From contig JAPNXP010000014.1 in assembly GCA_028753945.1 (NCBI GenBank), forward strand, positions 4,712,001 to 4,776,000: 64,000 nt of DNA. Reading direction: 5' to 3'. Below, piece by piece: positions 20,543-33,049 of the stretch (position 1 is its first letter; each line of letters begins with the position of its first letter). The stretch comes from Hexactinellida sp. DTS-2022 (taxonomy: Eukaryota; Porifera; Hexactinellida). A program made the position numbers and the translations under genes. The notes beneath the pieces were generated by a model. The model was not told the origin of the DNA. It did not search any database and saw only the letters and a program-made list of their open reading frames with translations.

Positions 20543-20974
20543 TAGTTGATCAATTGCAAAAGTTAATTGAACAACTGTCAATATTAATGAAATTCTACAA
20601 TATGAGAATTGATAAATACTGTACAGTTCAAACCAGTTTTTCTAACCATTTCTTTTCAGATAAAAATAGTAAGAAAAAACCGATAGTTAGAAAAAACCGA
20701 TGAAAAATACAGTATAGTTGGAATTTCTTACAAAAGATTGCATTACTAATAGTTAGAATAAACCAATAAGTTAGAATAACCCGAGTTAGAATAAACCGGT
20801 TTCGACTGTATTTCCTATTGTTGATCAACTGCAAGCGATCTAGTTGATCAATTGCAAACATTGATTGATCAAATGCAAACCTTGTAAATTTGGTGAATTG
20901 CATACTGTTGTAGTTGATCAATTGCAACACCCTCGCTTGCAACATTGTTGCACCGTGTATGTTACCTTGTTGCA

Positions 20975-21244
20975 TATAACTTTGTTGCGTACAACTTTGT
21001 TGCGTACAACTTTGTTGCGTACAACTTTGTTGCGTACAACTTTGTTGCGTACAACTTTGTTGCGTACAACTTTGTTGCGTACAACTTTGTTGCGTACAAC
21101 TTTGTTGCGTACAACTTTGTTGCGTACAACTTTGTTGCGTACAACTTTGTTGCGTACAACTTTGTTGCGTACAACTTTGTTGCGTACAACTTTGTTGCGT
21201 ACAACTTTGTTGCGTACAACTTTGTTGCGTACAACTTTGTTGCG
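20975..21244. repeat. Minisatellite: 18 units of 15 bp
   Basis: Eighteen units of TACAACTTTGTTGCG, all identical except the first (TATAAC). Because 15 is a multiple of three, frames stay open on both strands, which explains apparent ORFs of 90-140 codons; I do not regard them as genes. The borders (gttgcaccgtgtatgttacc and gttgcaacagttgcatcgtg) match a short hairpin-like sequence at 45680-45780 that has no expansion. Confidence 0.9.
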
Positions 21245-22559
21245 TTGCAACAGTTGCATCGTGTATGGTGTGCTTAAGCTTATCTAGCTAGTCTCTAGCT
21301 TCATTTTATATTTTAATAGATTTGTTTACCTCTTTCTGTATACAACAACAAAAAAAGCCCCTCACAGACGGGATGGGAGTGTGCTCCTTCTGATTGCACT
21401 TCCCCAATGTTTAATTTAAGTAGAATTTCAATATTCAAATTACATTTATCTTAGTGTATTCACTGTATTAATATAATTTAATTATTGTTCGAATTGTGAA
21501 GACTTCAAATGTTTAAATTAATTAAAGATTAATTAAAATTATTACAAATAGAAATTAGGATATGTGTAGTATTTACGTTACTATTTTGAATAATATAATT
21601 GACATCATCATCAACTTGTAAAATGTTCCAACTTCCAAGTGTTTTCATTGCACTTGTATGAAACACATATTCACTTACAAACCAATCAATAACAGTCATT
21701 ATCTAGCAGATAGTAGCATAGGCGTAGCACGCGGTCCGGCAGGTCCGGCCATGGCCGGACCACTTTAACTGTTTGACCGGAGAGTTTTTAGAGCCCAGCG
21801 ACGCCCGTGAGTAGGCTTATGTAATATGTTCTATTGTATTCAGTATACTATAGAGTAATTACAATATGGAGAAGATGGCTGATTTATGTAAATAATCGTT
21901 AATAAAACGTAGAATTGATTAGCGACCTAATAATTTTAATTGATATATAGAAAAAACATCCTTAGGAGAATACATTCAATACAACCTCTATATTTTCAAT
22001 AACTAATTCGAATTATTAAAGAGTCACTGGATCAGAATACAAATATTTGTATTCTGGTCCAGTGTCTCTTTAATATCGAAATTTGCAAATTTCGATATAA
22101 CTGACAAACAAAGCGAAATTGAGAAATCAGGCTTCGAGGTGATCATCTCCAGGAAATTCTATATCTCCTGTCCAATTTATAAATCTCTATCACCAATGGT
22201 TTAGTCAGGCCATCGCGTACGGCCGGCCGGAAGTCCGACAGAGGTAAATTCAATAGTGTGCACTTATACGTAGTATAAAACTATAGTAGGACCCTACTAT
22301 AACGTTTTTTACTAGAAGAAGCCTACTAAAAATACTCACCATAATTTTGTACACTTTAAATTCGTAATCAACATAATTGTTTAATTTTAATCCGCGTTTG
22401 AACAACAACAATAAATATTGATATTATAAATCTTATGCGAAATTAGAAATCAGCATAACTGTTTTTCCTATAATCAGGCTTCTCGCCAGGATTTTTCGTT
22501 CTAAGGGTAAAGGAGAATGAGATATTACTTAATGTCAATGATTTAATGAAACCTTCAAA
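21245..22559. other. AT-rich stretch with one MITE, no gene
   Basis: Apart from the MITE at 21717-21809 I see no gene. At about 22005-22110 there is an imperfect inverted stretch around cagaatacaaatatttgtat. At 22360-22480 there is an eroded fragment of the Helitron-like internal unit (aacaacaacaataaatattg). Confidence 0.4.
21717..21809. mobile_element. Small MITE with 5 bp duplication, second copy
   Basis: 93 bp. Ends CATAGGCGTAGCACG and GCGACGCCCGTG match the element at 4270-4415. The flanks repeat agtag (21712-21716 and 21810-21814). Confidence 0.75.
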
Positions 22560-25500
22560 TTAAAAAATCCAAAATTGCAGCCTGTGCCGACGCATGTTCC
22601 TTTGGTGGCACTATATTTTGATGATGGTTTATTGATAGTGCCTCCAAAGGAACATGCTGTCGGCACAGGCTGCAATTTTGGATATTTTTTCGCCAAGTCA
22701 TCATCACTATGAAGGTGTTAAATTATTTCAGAAAGGTGTTTCAAAAGGAAACGACCATTAATGAGTTGGAAGTTTCGATTTAGCTCACTTCATTTCAAAG
22801 ATATTCAAGTTTCAGTAGAATATAATAGGTGATGACTCAGCATTTTTTATGTGCGTGTTGGGTTCTCACCCAACACCAACCAACCCATTTGAAATATATG
22901 ATTAACAAAATTGTAAAAACGCATTTTTTGACGATGTCATCATCACCTCAAGGTGTCCAGACCCACTTGTATAGGTGGTACGCACCATAAGGACCAATTG
23001 ATAAAGTGAAAGTTTGTTTCTATCTTATATCATTTCTGATATTAATGAAATTTAGCTAATTAGTATACATAATTAAATAATTTATTAATAATTTAACACC
23101 ATTATTATACACAGTAAATAAATTAATAATTGCAATTATTATATATTTAATTTGAATTTCACTATAATAGTATTTGAAATCAGCGCACTCGATAACCGCA
23201 ATAATCTAATTGGAAGCGTCTCTATAAGTAAACACTGAACGAATTAATCAGAATTAAATATTTAGTTTATCCATTGTGCAAGAGTATTCTAACAGAAATA
23301 AATATAATCACATAATCTGTCGTTGTCATGGAATGTAAATTATAGTTTTCAATAGGAAAATAGAAGCCTACTCGATCTCACAAGTTGAATCAATATAATA
23401 ATAACGAGTTGAAACAATAGAATTAGATTTAACACTTTCAATTGAACTGAAGTGTTAGTAAACAAAGGAAACTTGCAACTCAATTGTGGCACAAACAAAG
23501 TACAATTTGAAAATTCGTGTACTGTGACAAGGTGTAGAATTTAATTCTCCATCGAATGCATATAAATTAAATATTCGCGCACTATTTATTGTTCTTTTTC
23601 TAATATTAAACAAGTGCAAAAATGTAGCCAAAAATTTGTAATAGAAAATCGTGACCCCAGGTGCACATCTGTAACCCACGAGACACATATCCTGAAATTT
23701 TGGGTTCTTAGTTAATTAAACTCTGTTCAGTGGATGAGCTACGGAAGAACAAGGCACTAAGACCAATACTGGGCCACTATACTATAGTATAATCAGCACA
23801 GTAATAACAAAACAAAAAAAATCAAAAATTGCAGCCTGTGCCGACGCATGTTCCTTCGGTGGCACTATATTTTGTTGGTGGTTTATTGATAGTGCCTCCA
23901 AAGGAACATGCTGTCGGCGCAGGCTGCAATTTTGGATTTTTTTTCGCCAAGTCATCATCACTATAAAGGTGTTAAATTATTTCAGAAAGGTGTTTCAGAA
24001 GGCTACGACCCTTAGAGTGGTGGAAGTTTCCATTTAGCTCACTTTATTTGAGAGATATTTAAGTTTCAGTAGAATATAATATGTGCTGAGTCAGCATTTT
24101 TTAGGTGCGTGTTGGGTATTCACCCAACTCCAACCAACCCATGCGAATTATTCAATTCACAAAATTGTAAAATACAGAATGATGTCATGATCACCTCAAG
24201 GTGTCAAGACCCACTTGTATAGGTGGTACCTGGCATAAGGACCAGTTGATAAATTTAAAGTTTGTTTCTATCTTGTATCATCTCTGAGATTAATGAAATT
24301 TAGCTAATTAGTATAAAAATTTAATTAATCTATTAATAATTTATCACCAAAATTATGTACATCAAAATAAATTAAGTTCAATTATTTGCAATAATTATTA
24401 ATTTAAATTGAATTTCATTATCATATTTGAATTCAGCGAACTCGATAACCCCAATAATCTATTTAGAACCGTCTCTATACGTTAAACACAGAGCGAATTA
24501 ATTAGAATTAATTACGTCAGTACATTAATTGTGCAAGAATATTCTCGCCGAAATAAATATATTCACTTAATCTGTCGTTGTTGTGGAATGTAAAATCTTA
24601 CGGTTCTATCATAAACCATCTTGAGTATAAAGTTTAAAGCCATTCATTCATTATGTATTGTTAATAAATTATAGTATTAGTTATGTATTTTAGCAATGTT
24701 ATCCACGGTTAAGTTGAATTAAGTCAACAAATTCCTTATATTATAATATTTTATTTAATTCATTGTATAGTAATACTAGAATTAAATAGAAGCCAGCTGG
24801 AATTTATAAGTTAAATCAATATAATTATCGCAAGTTGAATCACTAGAGTAGGATTTAACAAGTTAAATCAATATAATTATTACAAGTTGAAACAATGGAA
24901 TTAGATTTCACAGTTTTACTGAAATTGAAGTGTCAGTAAACAAAGAAATTTCAACCCCCATTTATGGCAGAAATTGACCCCTTTATTGAAAAATTTCTTC
25001 TCCCATCAGACGCAGAATTTTATGGCGAATCCAAATGTGAAATAAAATTGGGGGTTTAGAAAACAATTTTTGAGTTATGGACCAGACAAAATTTGAAAGG
25101 TGTTAAAGATGTGTGAAAAATTTGTTAATAAAAAAACGTAACCCCAGGTGCAAATTAGACGGTCCCATCGCACCTACATGCCAAGTTTCAGCTCTATGTA
25201 TGCAGGTGTGGCCAGGGCACCTGCTACGGAGAAATAAAAAAATCAAAATTGCAGCTGTGCCGACACATGTTCCTTTGGTGGCACTATATTTTGGTGGTGG
25301 TTTATTGATAGTGCCTCCAAAGGAACATGCTGTCGGCACAGCTGCAATTTTGATTTTTTTTGCCATGTCATCATCACTAGGAAGGTGTTAAATTATTTCA
25401 GAAAGGTGTTTCAAAAGGCAACGACCCTTAGTGAGTTGGAAGTTTCGTTTTAGCTCACTTCATTTCAAAGATATTCAAGTTTCAGTAGAATATAATAAGT

Positions 25501-27712
25501 GATGAGTCAGCATTTTTTATCTGCGTGTTGGGTGATCACCCAACACCAACCAACCCATTCGAAATATAGAATTCACAAAATTGTAGAAACCCATTTTTTA
25601 CGATGTCATCATCACCTCAAGGTGTCAGGACTCATTTGTAGAAGTGTTACGTGGCATAAGGATCAATTGATAACTTGGAAGTTTGTTTCTATCTTGTATC
25701 ATCTCTGAGATTTATGATATTTAATTAATTAGTATAAATAATTATTAATATTATTTATAATATAACACTAATTTCAATGTCAACTTACAATTATTAAGTT
25801 AAATTATTTTGTCATAAATAATAAATTATTTAATTTGGCTATCACATTTCAATTCCGCACACTCGATTACCCCTAATAAACAAATTGGAAACATCTATAT
25901 AAGTCATATACTGACTGAATTAAGTATAATTAATTACGTCAGTATATTTATAGGGCAACAGTATTCCTGCAGTAAATATAATCACATAATCTGTCGTTGT
26001 TATGGAATATATAATCTTAATTGTCAATTAGAAAATAGAAGCCTACTCGATCTCACAAGTTGAATCAATATAATTATTACAAGTTAAAACAATATAATTA
26101 TAATTAACACTTTCATTTGAACTGAAGTGTTAGTAAACAAAGGGAATTTGCAACTCAATTGTGGCACAAACGAAGCCCAATTTGAAAATTCGTGCACTGT
26201 GAAAGGGTGTAGAATTAAATTCTCTAACGAATGCAATAAATTATTATTCGGGTACTATTTATTGTTCCTTTTCTAACATTAAATAGGTGCAAAAATGTGT
26301 CCAAAAAAATGTGATAAAAAATCGTGACGCCAGGTGCACATCTGTAACCCATGAGACACCTGTCCTGAAAAATTTCAGTTCTCAGTTAATAAAACTCTCT
26401 TCTGTGGATGAGCTACGGATAAATAACTAACCAAAGCACTAAGACCAATACTGGGCCACTATACTATAGTATAGTCGGCACAGTAAAAATAATAATAAAA
26501 AAATCCAAAATTGCAGCTGTGCCGACGCATGTTCCTTTGGTGGCACTATATTTTGGTGGTGGCTTATTGATAGTGCCTCCAATGGAACATGCTGTCGGCA
26601 CAGCTGCAATTTTGGATTTTTTTTCCCCATGTCATCATCACTATGAAGGTGTTAAATTATTTCAAAAAGGTGTTTCTGTAGGCAACGACCCTTAGTGAGT
26701 TGTAAATTTCGTTTATGCTCACTTCATTTCAAAGATATTCAAGTTTCAGTAGAATATAATAGCTGATGACTCAGCATTATTTATGTGAGCTCTGGGTCAT
26801 CACCCAAAACGAACCGACCCATTTGAATTATATAATTCACAAAATTGTGAAAACACATTTTTTTTACGATGTCATCATCACCTCAAGGTGTCAAGACCCA
26901 CTTGTAGAGGTGTTACGTGGCATAAGGATCAATTGATAAATTGGAAGTTTGTTTCTATCTTATTTGATTTCTGAGATTTATGATATTTAATTAATTAGTA
27001 TAAATAATAATTAATATTATTTATTATTTAACACCAATTTCAATGTCAACTTACAATTATTAAATTAAATTATTTTGTCATGAATAATTAATAAATAAAT
27101 TTGGTTATCAAATTTCAATTCCGCACTCTCGATAACCCCTAATAAACAAATTATAAGCATTTATATAAGTAATATACTAAGAGTGCAATAATATTTATAT
27201 TAATATTAAGAGTGCAATAATATTCTCGCAGAAGTAAATATAATCACATAATCTGTCGTTGTTGTGAAATATATAATCTTTTTTTCCAATTGGAAAATAG
27301 AAGCCTACTCGATCTCACAAGTTGAATCAATATTATAATAACGAGTTGAAACAATAGAATTAGATTTAACACTTTCAATTGAACTGAAGTGTTAGTAAAC
27401 AAAGGAAACTTGCAACTCAATTGTGGCACAAACTAAGTACAATTTGAAAACTCGTGCACTGTGAAAAGGTGTAGAATTTAATTCTCTATCGAATGCATAT
27501 AAATTGATTATTCGCGCACTATTTATTGTTCTTTTTCTAACATTAAACAGGTGCAAAAATGTGTCCAAAAAAAAGTGATATAATATCGTGACCCCAGGTG
27601 CACATCTGTAACCCATGAGACACCTGTCCTGAAAATTTCAGTTCTTAGTAATTACAACTCTGTTCTGTGGAGACAATACGGACCAATAATAATAATAATA
27701 ATAATAATAAAA

Positions 27713-27837
27713 ATCCAAAATTGCAGCCTGTGCCGACGCATGTTCCTTTGGTGGCACTATATTTTGGTGGTGGTTTATTGATAGTGCCTCCAAAGGAACA
27801 TGCTGTCGGCACAGGCTGCAATTTTGGATTTTTTTTT
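27713..27837. repeat. Representative hairpin of the tandem array
   Basis: Arms of about 52 bases (from ccaaaattgcagcctgtgcc to the inverted aggctgcaattttgg) surround a loop of about 20 bases (ttttggtggtggtttattga). Equivalent hairpins start near 10120, 11330, 22565, 23820, 25240, 26505, 28975, 30183 and 33080. A decayed one lies near 47690. Four copies lack the same two bases in both arms. Confidence 0.85.
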
Positions 27838-30685
27838 CGCCATGTCATCATCACTATGAAGGTGTTAAATTATTTTAAAAAGGTGTTTCAGAAGGCATCG
27901 ACCCTTAGATTGGTGGAAGTTTCCATTTAGTTCACTTCATTTTAGAGATATTCAAGTTTGAGTAGAATATAATAGCTGATGGCTCAGCATTTTTTATGTG
28001 AGTGTTGGGTCATCACCCAACATCAACTAACCCATTTTAAATATCGATTTAACAAAATTGTAAAAACACATTTTTTTAACGATGTCATCATCACCTCAAG
28101 GTGTCAAGACCCACTTGTATAGGTGGCACGTGCCATAAGGACCAATTGATAAATTGAAAGTTTGTTTCTATCTTCTATGATCTCTGAGATTTATGATATT
28201 TAATTAATTAGTATAAATAATTATTAATAATATTTATAATTTAACACCAATTTCAATGTCAACTTATATTTATTAAGTTTAATTATTTTGTCATAAATAA
28301 TTAATTAATTAATTTGGCTATCAAATTTCAATTCCGCACACTCGATAACCCCTAATAAACAAATTGGGAGCATCTATATAAGTCATATACTGACTTAATT
28401 AATTATTATTAATTACGTCAGTATATTAACAGTGCAAGAGTATTCACGGAGAAATAAATATAATCACATAATCTGTCGTTGTTATGGAATGTAGAATCTT
28501 AGTTTTCTATTAGAAAATAGAAGCCTACTCGATCTCACAAGTTGAATCAATATAATAATAACGAGTTGAAACAATAGAATTAGATTTAACACTTCAATTG
28601 AACTGAAGTGTTAGTAAACAAAGGGATTTTGCAACTCAATTGTGGCACAAACGAAGCGAAATTTGAAAATTCGTGCACTGTGAAAAGGTGTAGAATTTAA
28701 TTCTCTATCGAATGCATATAAATTAAATATTCTCGCACTATTTAATGTTATTTTTCCAATATTAAACAGGTGCAAAAATGTGTCCAAAAAAATGTAATAA
28801 AAAATCGTGACCCCAGGTGCACATCTGTAACTCATGAGACACATATCCTGAAAATTTCAGTTCTTAGTTACTAAAACTCTGTTCTGTGGAGGATCTACGG
28901 ACCAATAATAATAACCAAAGCACTAAGACCAATACTGGGCCACTATACTATAGTATAGTCGGCACAGTAATAACAAAATTGCAGCTGTGCCGACGCATGT
29001 TCCTTTGGTGGCACTATATTTTGGTGGTGGCTTATTGATAGTGCCTCCAATGGAACATGCTGTCGGCACAGCTGCAATTTTGGATTTTTTTTTCCCCATG
29101 TCATCATCACTATGAAGGTGTTAAATTATTTCAAAAAGGTGTTTCTGTAGGCAACGACCCTTAGTGAGTTGTAAATTTCGTTTATGCTCACTTCATTTCA
29201 AAGATATTCAAGTTTCAGTAGAATATAATAGCTGATGACTCAGCATTATTTATGTGAGCTCTGGGTCATCACCCAAAACGAACCGACCCATTTGAATTAT
29301 ATAATTCACAAAATTGTGAAAACACATTTTTTTTACGATGTCATCATCACCTCAAGGTGTCAAGACCCACTTGTAGAGGTGTTACGTGGCATAAGGATCA
29401 ATTGATAAATTGGAAGTTTGTTTCTATCTTATTTGATTTCTGAGATTTATGATATTTAATTAATTAGTATAAATAATAATTAATATTATTTATTATTTAA
29501 CACCAATTTCAATGTCAACTTACAATTATTAAATTAAATTATTTTGTCATGAATAATTAATAAATAAATTTGGTTATCAAATTTCAATTCCGCACTCTCG
29601 ATAACCCCTAATAAACAAATTATAAGCATTTATATAAGTAATATACTAAGAGTGCAATAATATTTATATTAATATTAAGAGTGCAATAATATTCTCGCAG
29701 AAGTAAATATAATCACATAATCTGTCGTTGTTGTGAAATATATAATCTTTTTTTCCAATTGGAAAATAGAAGCCTACTCGATCTCACAAGTTGAATCAAT
29801 ATTATAATAACGAGTTGAAACAATAGAATTAGATTTAACACTTTCAATTGAACTGAAGTGTTAGTAAACAAAGGAAACTTGCAACTCAATTGTGGCACAA
29901 ACTAAGTACAATTTGAAAACTCGTGCACTGTGAAAAGGTGTAGAATTTAATTCTCTATCGAATGCATATAAATTGATTATTCGCGCACTATTTATTGTTC
30001 TTTTTCTAACATTAAACAGGTGCAAAAATGTGTCCAAAAAAATGTGATATATTATCGTGACCCCAGGTGCACATCTGTAACCCATGAGACACCTGTCCTG
30101 AAAATTTCAGTTCTTAGTAATTACAACTCTGTTCTGTGGAGACAATACGGACCAATAATAATAATAATAATAATAAAAAAAATCCAAAATTGCAGCCTGT
30201 GCCGACGCATGTTCATTTGGTGGCACTATATTTTGGTGGTGGTCTATTGATAGTGCCTCCAATGGAACATGCTGTCGTCACAGGCTGCAATTTTGGATTT
30301 TTTTTTCACCAAGTCATCATCACTATAAAGGTGTTAAATTATTTCAGAAAGGTGTTTCAGAAGGCTACGACCCTTAGAGTGGTGGAAGTTTCCATTTTGC
30401 TCGCTTCGTTTCAAAGATATTCAAGTTTCTGTAGAATATAATAAGTGATGAGTCAGCATTTTTTAGGTGCGTGTTGGGTATTCACCCAACTCCAACCAAC
30501 CCATGCGGATTATTTAATTCACAAAATTGTAAAATACATTTTTTTGACAATGTCATCATCACCTCAAGGTGTCAAGAACCACTTGTATAGGTGGTACGTG
30601 CCATAAGGACCAATTGATAAATTTAAAGTTTGTTTCTATCTTGTATCATTTCTGAGATTAATGAAATTTAGATAATTAGTATAAA

Positions 30686-31857
30686 TCTATATATTAAAAG
30701 CGGAATTGTTGTGTGTGTGTGCGTGTGTGTGTGTGTGGGGATGTTTGTCCGTAATTAATTGAAAAGACCATACTACCTAGAAAGCTGAAATTTGGTATAT
30801 AGGAGTAGTTTGTCATAGCGACATGGGTCTGTTGGTTTTCTAAGCGAAATTTTGTGAGCATGACATCACACGGTAACCTTTTCCTTAATAACTTTTGCAA
30901 ATTTGACTCCGTTAGTATAAATTTTATATGAAAATCGACAACACATAATGGAACACCTTTGTGAAAATTATCAATTTTTACGAACTTACATTGCGAAAGT
31001 TATTAGCTAAAATGTGTCCTATTATTTTTAACACTAAGTGGGTGATCTGATTTGTTTGGTTAACAAGAATGCGCTTAGAGTAGTTAATTTCTCTAATGCA
31101 TTGTTTATTTATTACACCTATATTGGCTTCTATAATAAGACTATGAATGGAATTACGTAATTTCTAGCCTAGGATTTCTACTAGAAATGAATTAAGTTAA
31201 GTAATCTAGGTTTTGGTTCTGCCTAACGATGAGATTTATTATGTTAATTATTGCTATCAATTAAATTAAATAATTCACTAACCCAAGCTCCTGCAAAAAG
31301 AATTGTTTATTGAGATGTAGAACTTTATTACTATTTATAAATCAAATATTTTGCAACCCTGCATTTACCTCTCCATAATAATGGTTTAATGGTGAGAATA
31401 AGACCGCGAAGCGGTCTTATTCTCAACTTTAAACCATTATTATGGAGAGATTACACCCAGAGTTATTAATTACTTTGAATACAATTTGCTGAAATAATTA
31501 ATTGCGTATAATTTACCAACCACAGGTTTCAATTTATTTGACTAAACAAGCAAACGTTTTAATATAGCTGAACGAGCTACCCTTAAGAATTATTGAGCTA
31601 TAAATTAAATAATAATTAATAACTATTGAGCAATGAGAATAACTTAAATAACATGATTTCCCAAACAAATCACAGTAACTAATCACAACCCAAAATGAAT
31701 TTTAGGTCAAAGTGTGTAATTTACTAGCCACAGGTTAACTCATTATTAATATTATTGCTTTGGGGAGGGAAAGGCCGCGAAGCGGCCGTTAATTGTATTG
31801 CGTAGTGTCTAACACGAACGAACAAAAGTCGCGAAGCGACCGAGACCGAAGGGCTCG
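30686..31857 (+). mobile_element. Helitron-like element inside array unit seven
   Basis: 1172 bp, starting TCTATATATTAAAAGCGG and ending in CGCGAAGCG hairpins and GAAGGGCTCG. The flanks (gtataaa before, tatttaattaatct after) join to the uninterrupted sequence of other units, for example near 24320, so the ends are exact and no target bases are duplicated. It contains a GT microsatellite and the hairpin gaccgcgaagcggtc. Closest relative: 59797-61594. Confidence 0.85.
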
Positions 31858-32573
31858 TATTTAATTAATCTAAGATAATTTAACACCAATATTATTTACA
31901 TCAAAATTAATTAAGTTCAATTATTTGCTATAATAATTAATTTAAATTAAATTTCACTATCATATTTGAATTCAGCGCACTCGATTCCCCAATAATCTAA
32001 TTGGAACCGTTTCTCTAAGTTAAACACAGAGCGAATTAATTAGGATTAAATATCTCATGTATCCATTGTTCAAGAATATTCTGAGCAGAAATAAATATAA
32101 TCACATAATCTGTTGTTGTTATGGAATGTAAAATCTTAGTTTTCAATTAGAAAATAGAAGGCTACTCGATCTCACAAGTTGAATCAATATAATTATCACA
32201 AGTTGAAACAATAGAATTCGATTTAACACTTCAATTGAACTGAAGTGTTAGTAAACAAAGGAAACTTGCAACTGAATTGTGGCACAAACGAAACTCAATT
32301 TAAAAATTCGTGCACTGTGAAAAGGTGTAGAATTTAATTCTCTATCGAATGCATATAAATTAAATATTTGTACACTATTTATTGTTCTTTTTCTAATATT
32401 AAACAGGTGCAAAAATGTGTCCAAAAAAATGTAGTAAAAAATCGTGACCCCAGGTGCACATCTGTAACCCATGAGACACCTGTCCTGAAATTTTGGGTTC
32501 TTATTAATTAAACTCTGTTCAGTAGAGAGGCTACGGACCAATAATAATAATATACCAAAGCACTAAGACCAAT

Positions 32574-33049
32574 ACTGGGCCACTATACTATAGTATAGTC
32601 GGCACAGTAATAATAATAATAATAATAACCAAAGCACTAAGATTAGAACTGGGCCACTATACTATAGTATAGTCGGCACAGTAATAACCAAGGCAGTAAG
32701 ATTAGAACTGGGCCACTATACTATAGTATAGTCGGCACAGTAATAAAGGCAGTGATTCCAATACTGGGCCACTATACTATAGTATAGTCGGCACAGTAAT
32801 AATATACAATAAAGGCAGTAAGATTAGAACTGGGCCACTATACTATAGTATAGTCGGCACAGTAATAATAATAATATACAATAAAGGCAGTAAGATTAGA
32901 ACTGGGCCACTATACTATAGTATAGTCGGCACAGTAATAATAAAGGCAGTGATTCCAATACTGGGCCACTATACTATAGTATAGTCGGCACAGTAATAAA
33001 GGCAGTAAGATCAATACTGGGCCACTATACTATAGTATAGTCGGCACAG
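32574..33049 (+). repeat. Eight 35 bp palindromic mini-elements in a row
   Basis: Copies start at 32574, 32648, 32707, 32763, 32829, 32901, 32960 and 33015. Each has the perfect core ACTATACTATAGTATAGT between ACTGGGCC-type and GGCACAGT-type ends. Spacers of about 20-40 bases are AAT microsatellite plus one of three leader types (cactaagaccaat, cagtaagattaga, cagtgattccaat). Three further, slightly eroded copies lie at 34301-34450. Confidence 0.85.

Larger units (their letters stand above)
19226..20928. mobile_element. Candidate DNA transposon with opposed TTGCAATTGATCAA arrays
   Basis: About seven copies of TTGCAATTGATCAA-like motifs lie left of the FLYWCH pseudogene (19226, 19252, 19274, 19295, 19316, 19339, 19427). 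About five inverted copies lie to its right (20546, 20821, 20844, 20865, 20914). Opposed subterminal arrays are typical of transposase-binding sites. Precise ends and a target duplication were not found. The same motif borders another RING gene at the right window edge. Confidence 0.45.

Noticed and set aside
20865-21287. Overlapping 90-140 codon frames on both strands with repeated LLRTT, AYNFV or VVRNK
   Set aside because: They are produced by a 15 bp tandem repeat whose length is a multiple of three; every frame without a stop stays open by arithmetic.
32574-33049. CRISPR-like pattern: 35 bp palindromic repeats at 55-74 bp spacing
   Set aside because: The DNA is eukaryotic, spacers are not unique but microsatellite plus three recurring leaders, and no cas genes exist nearby.
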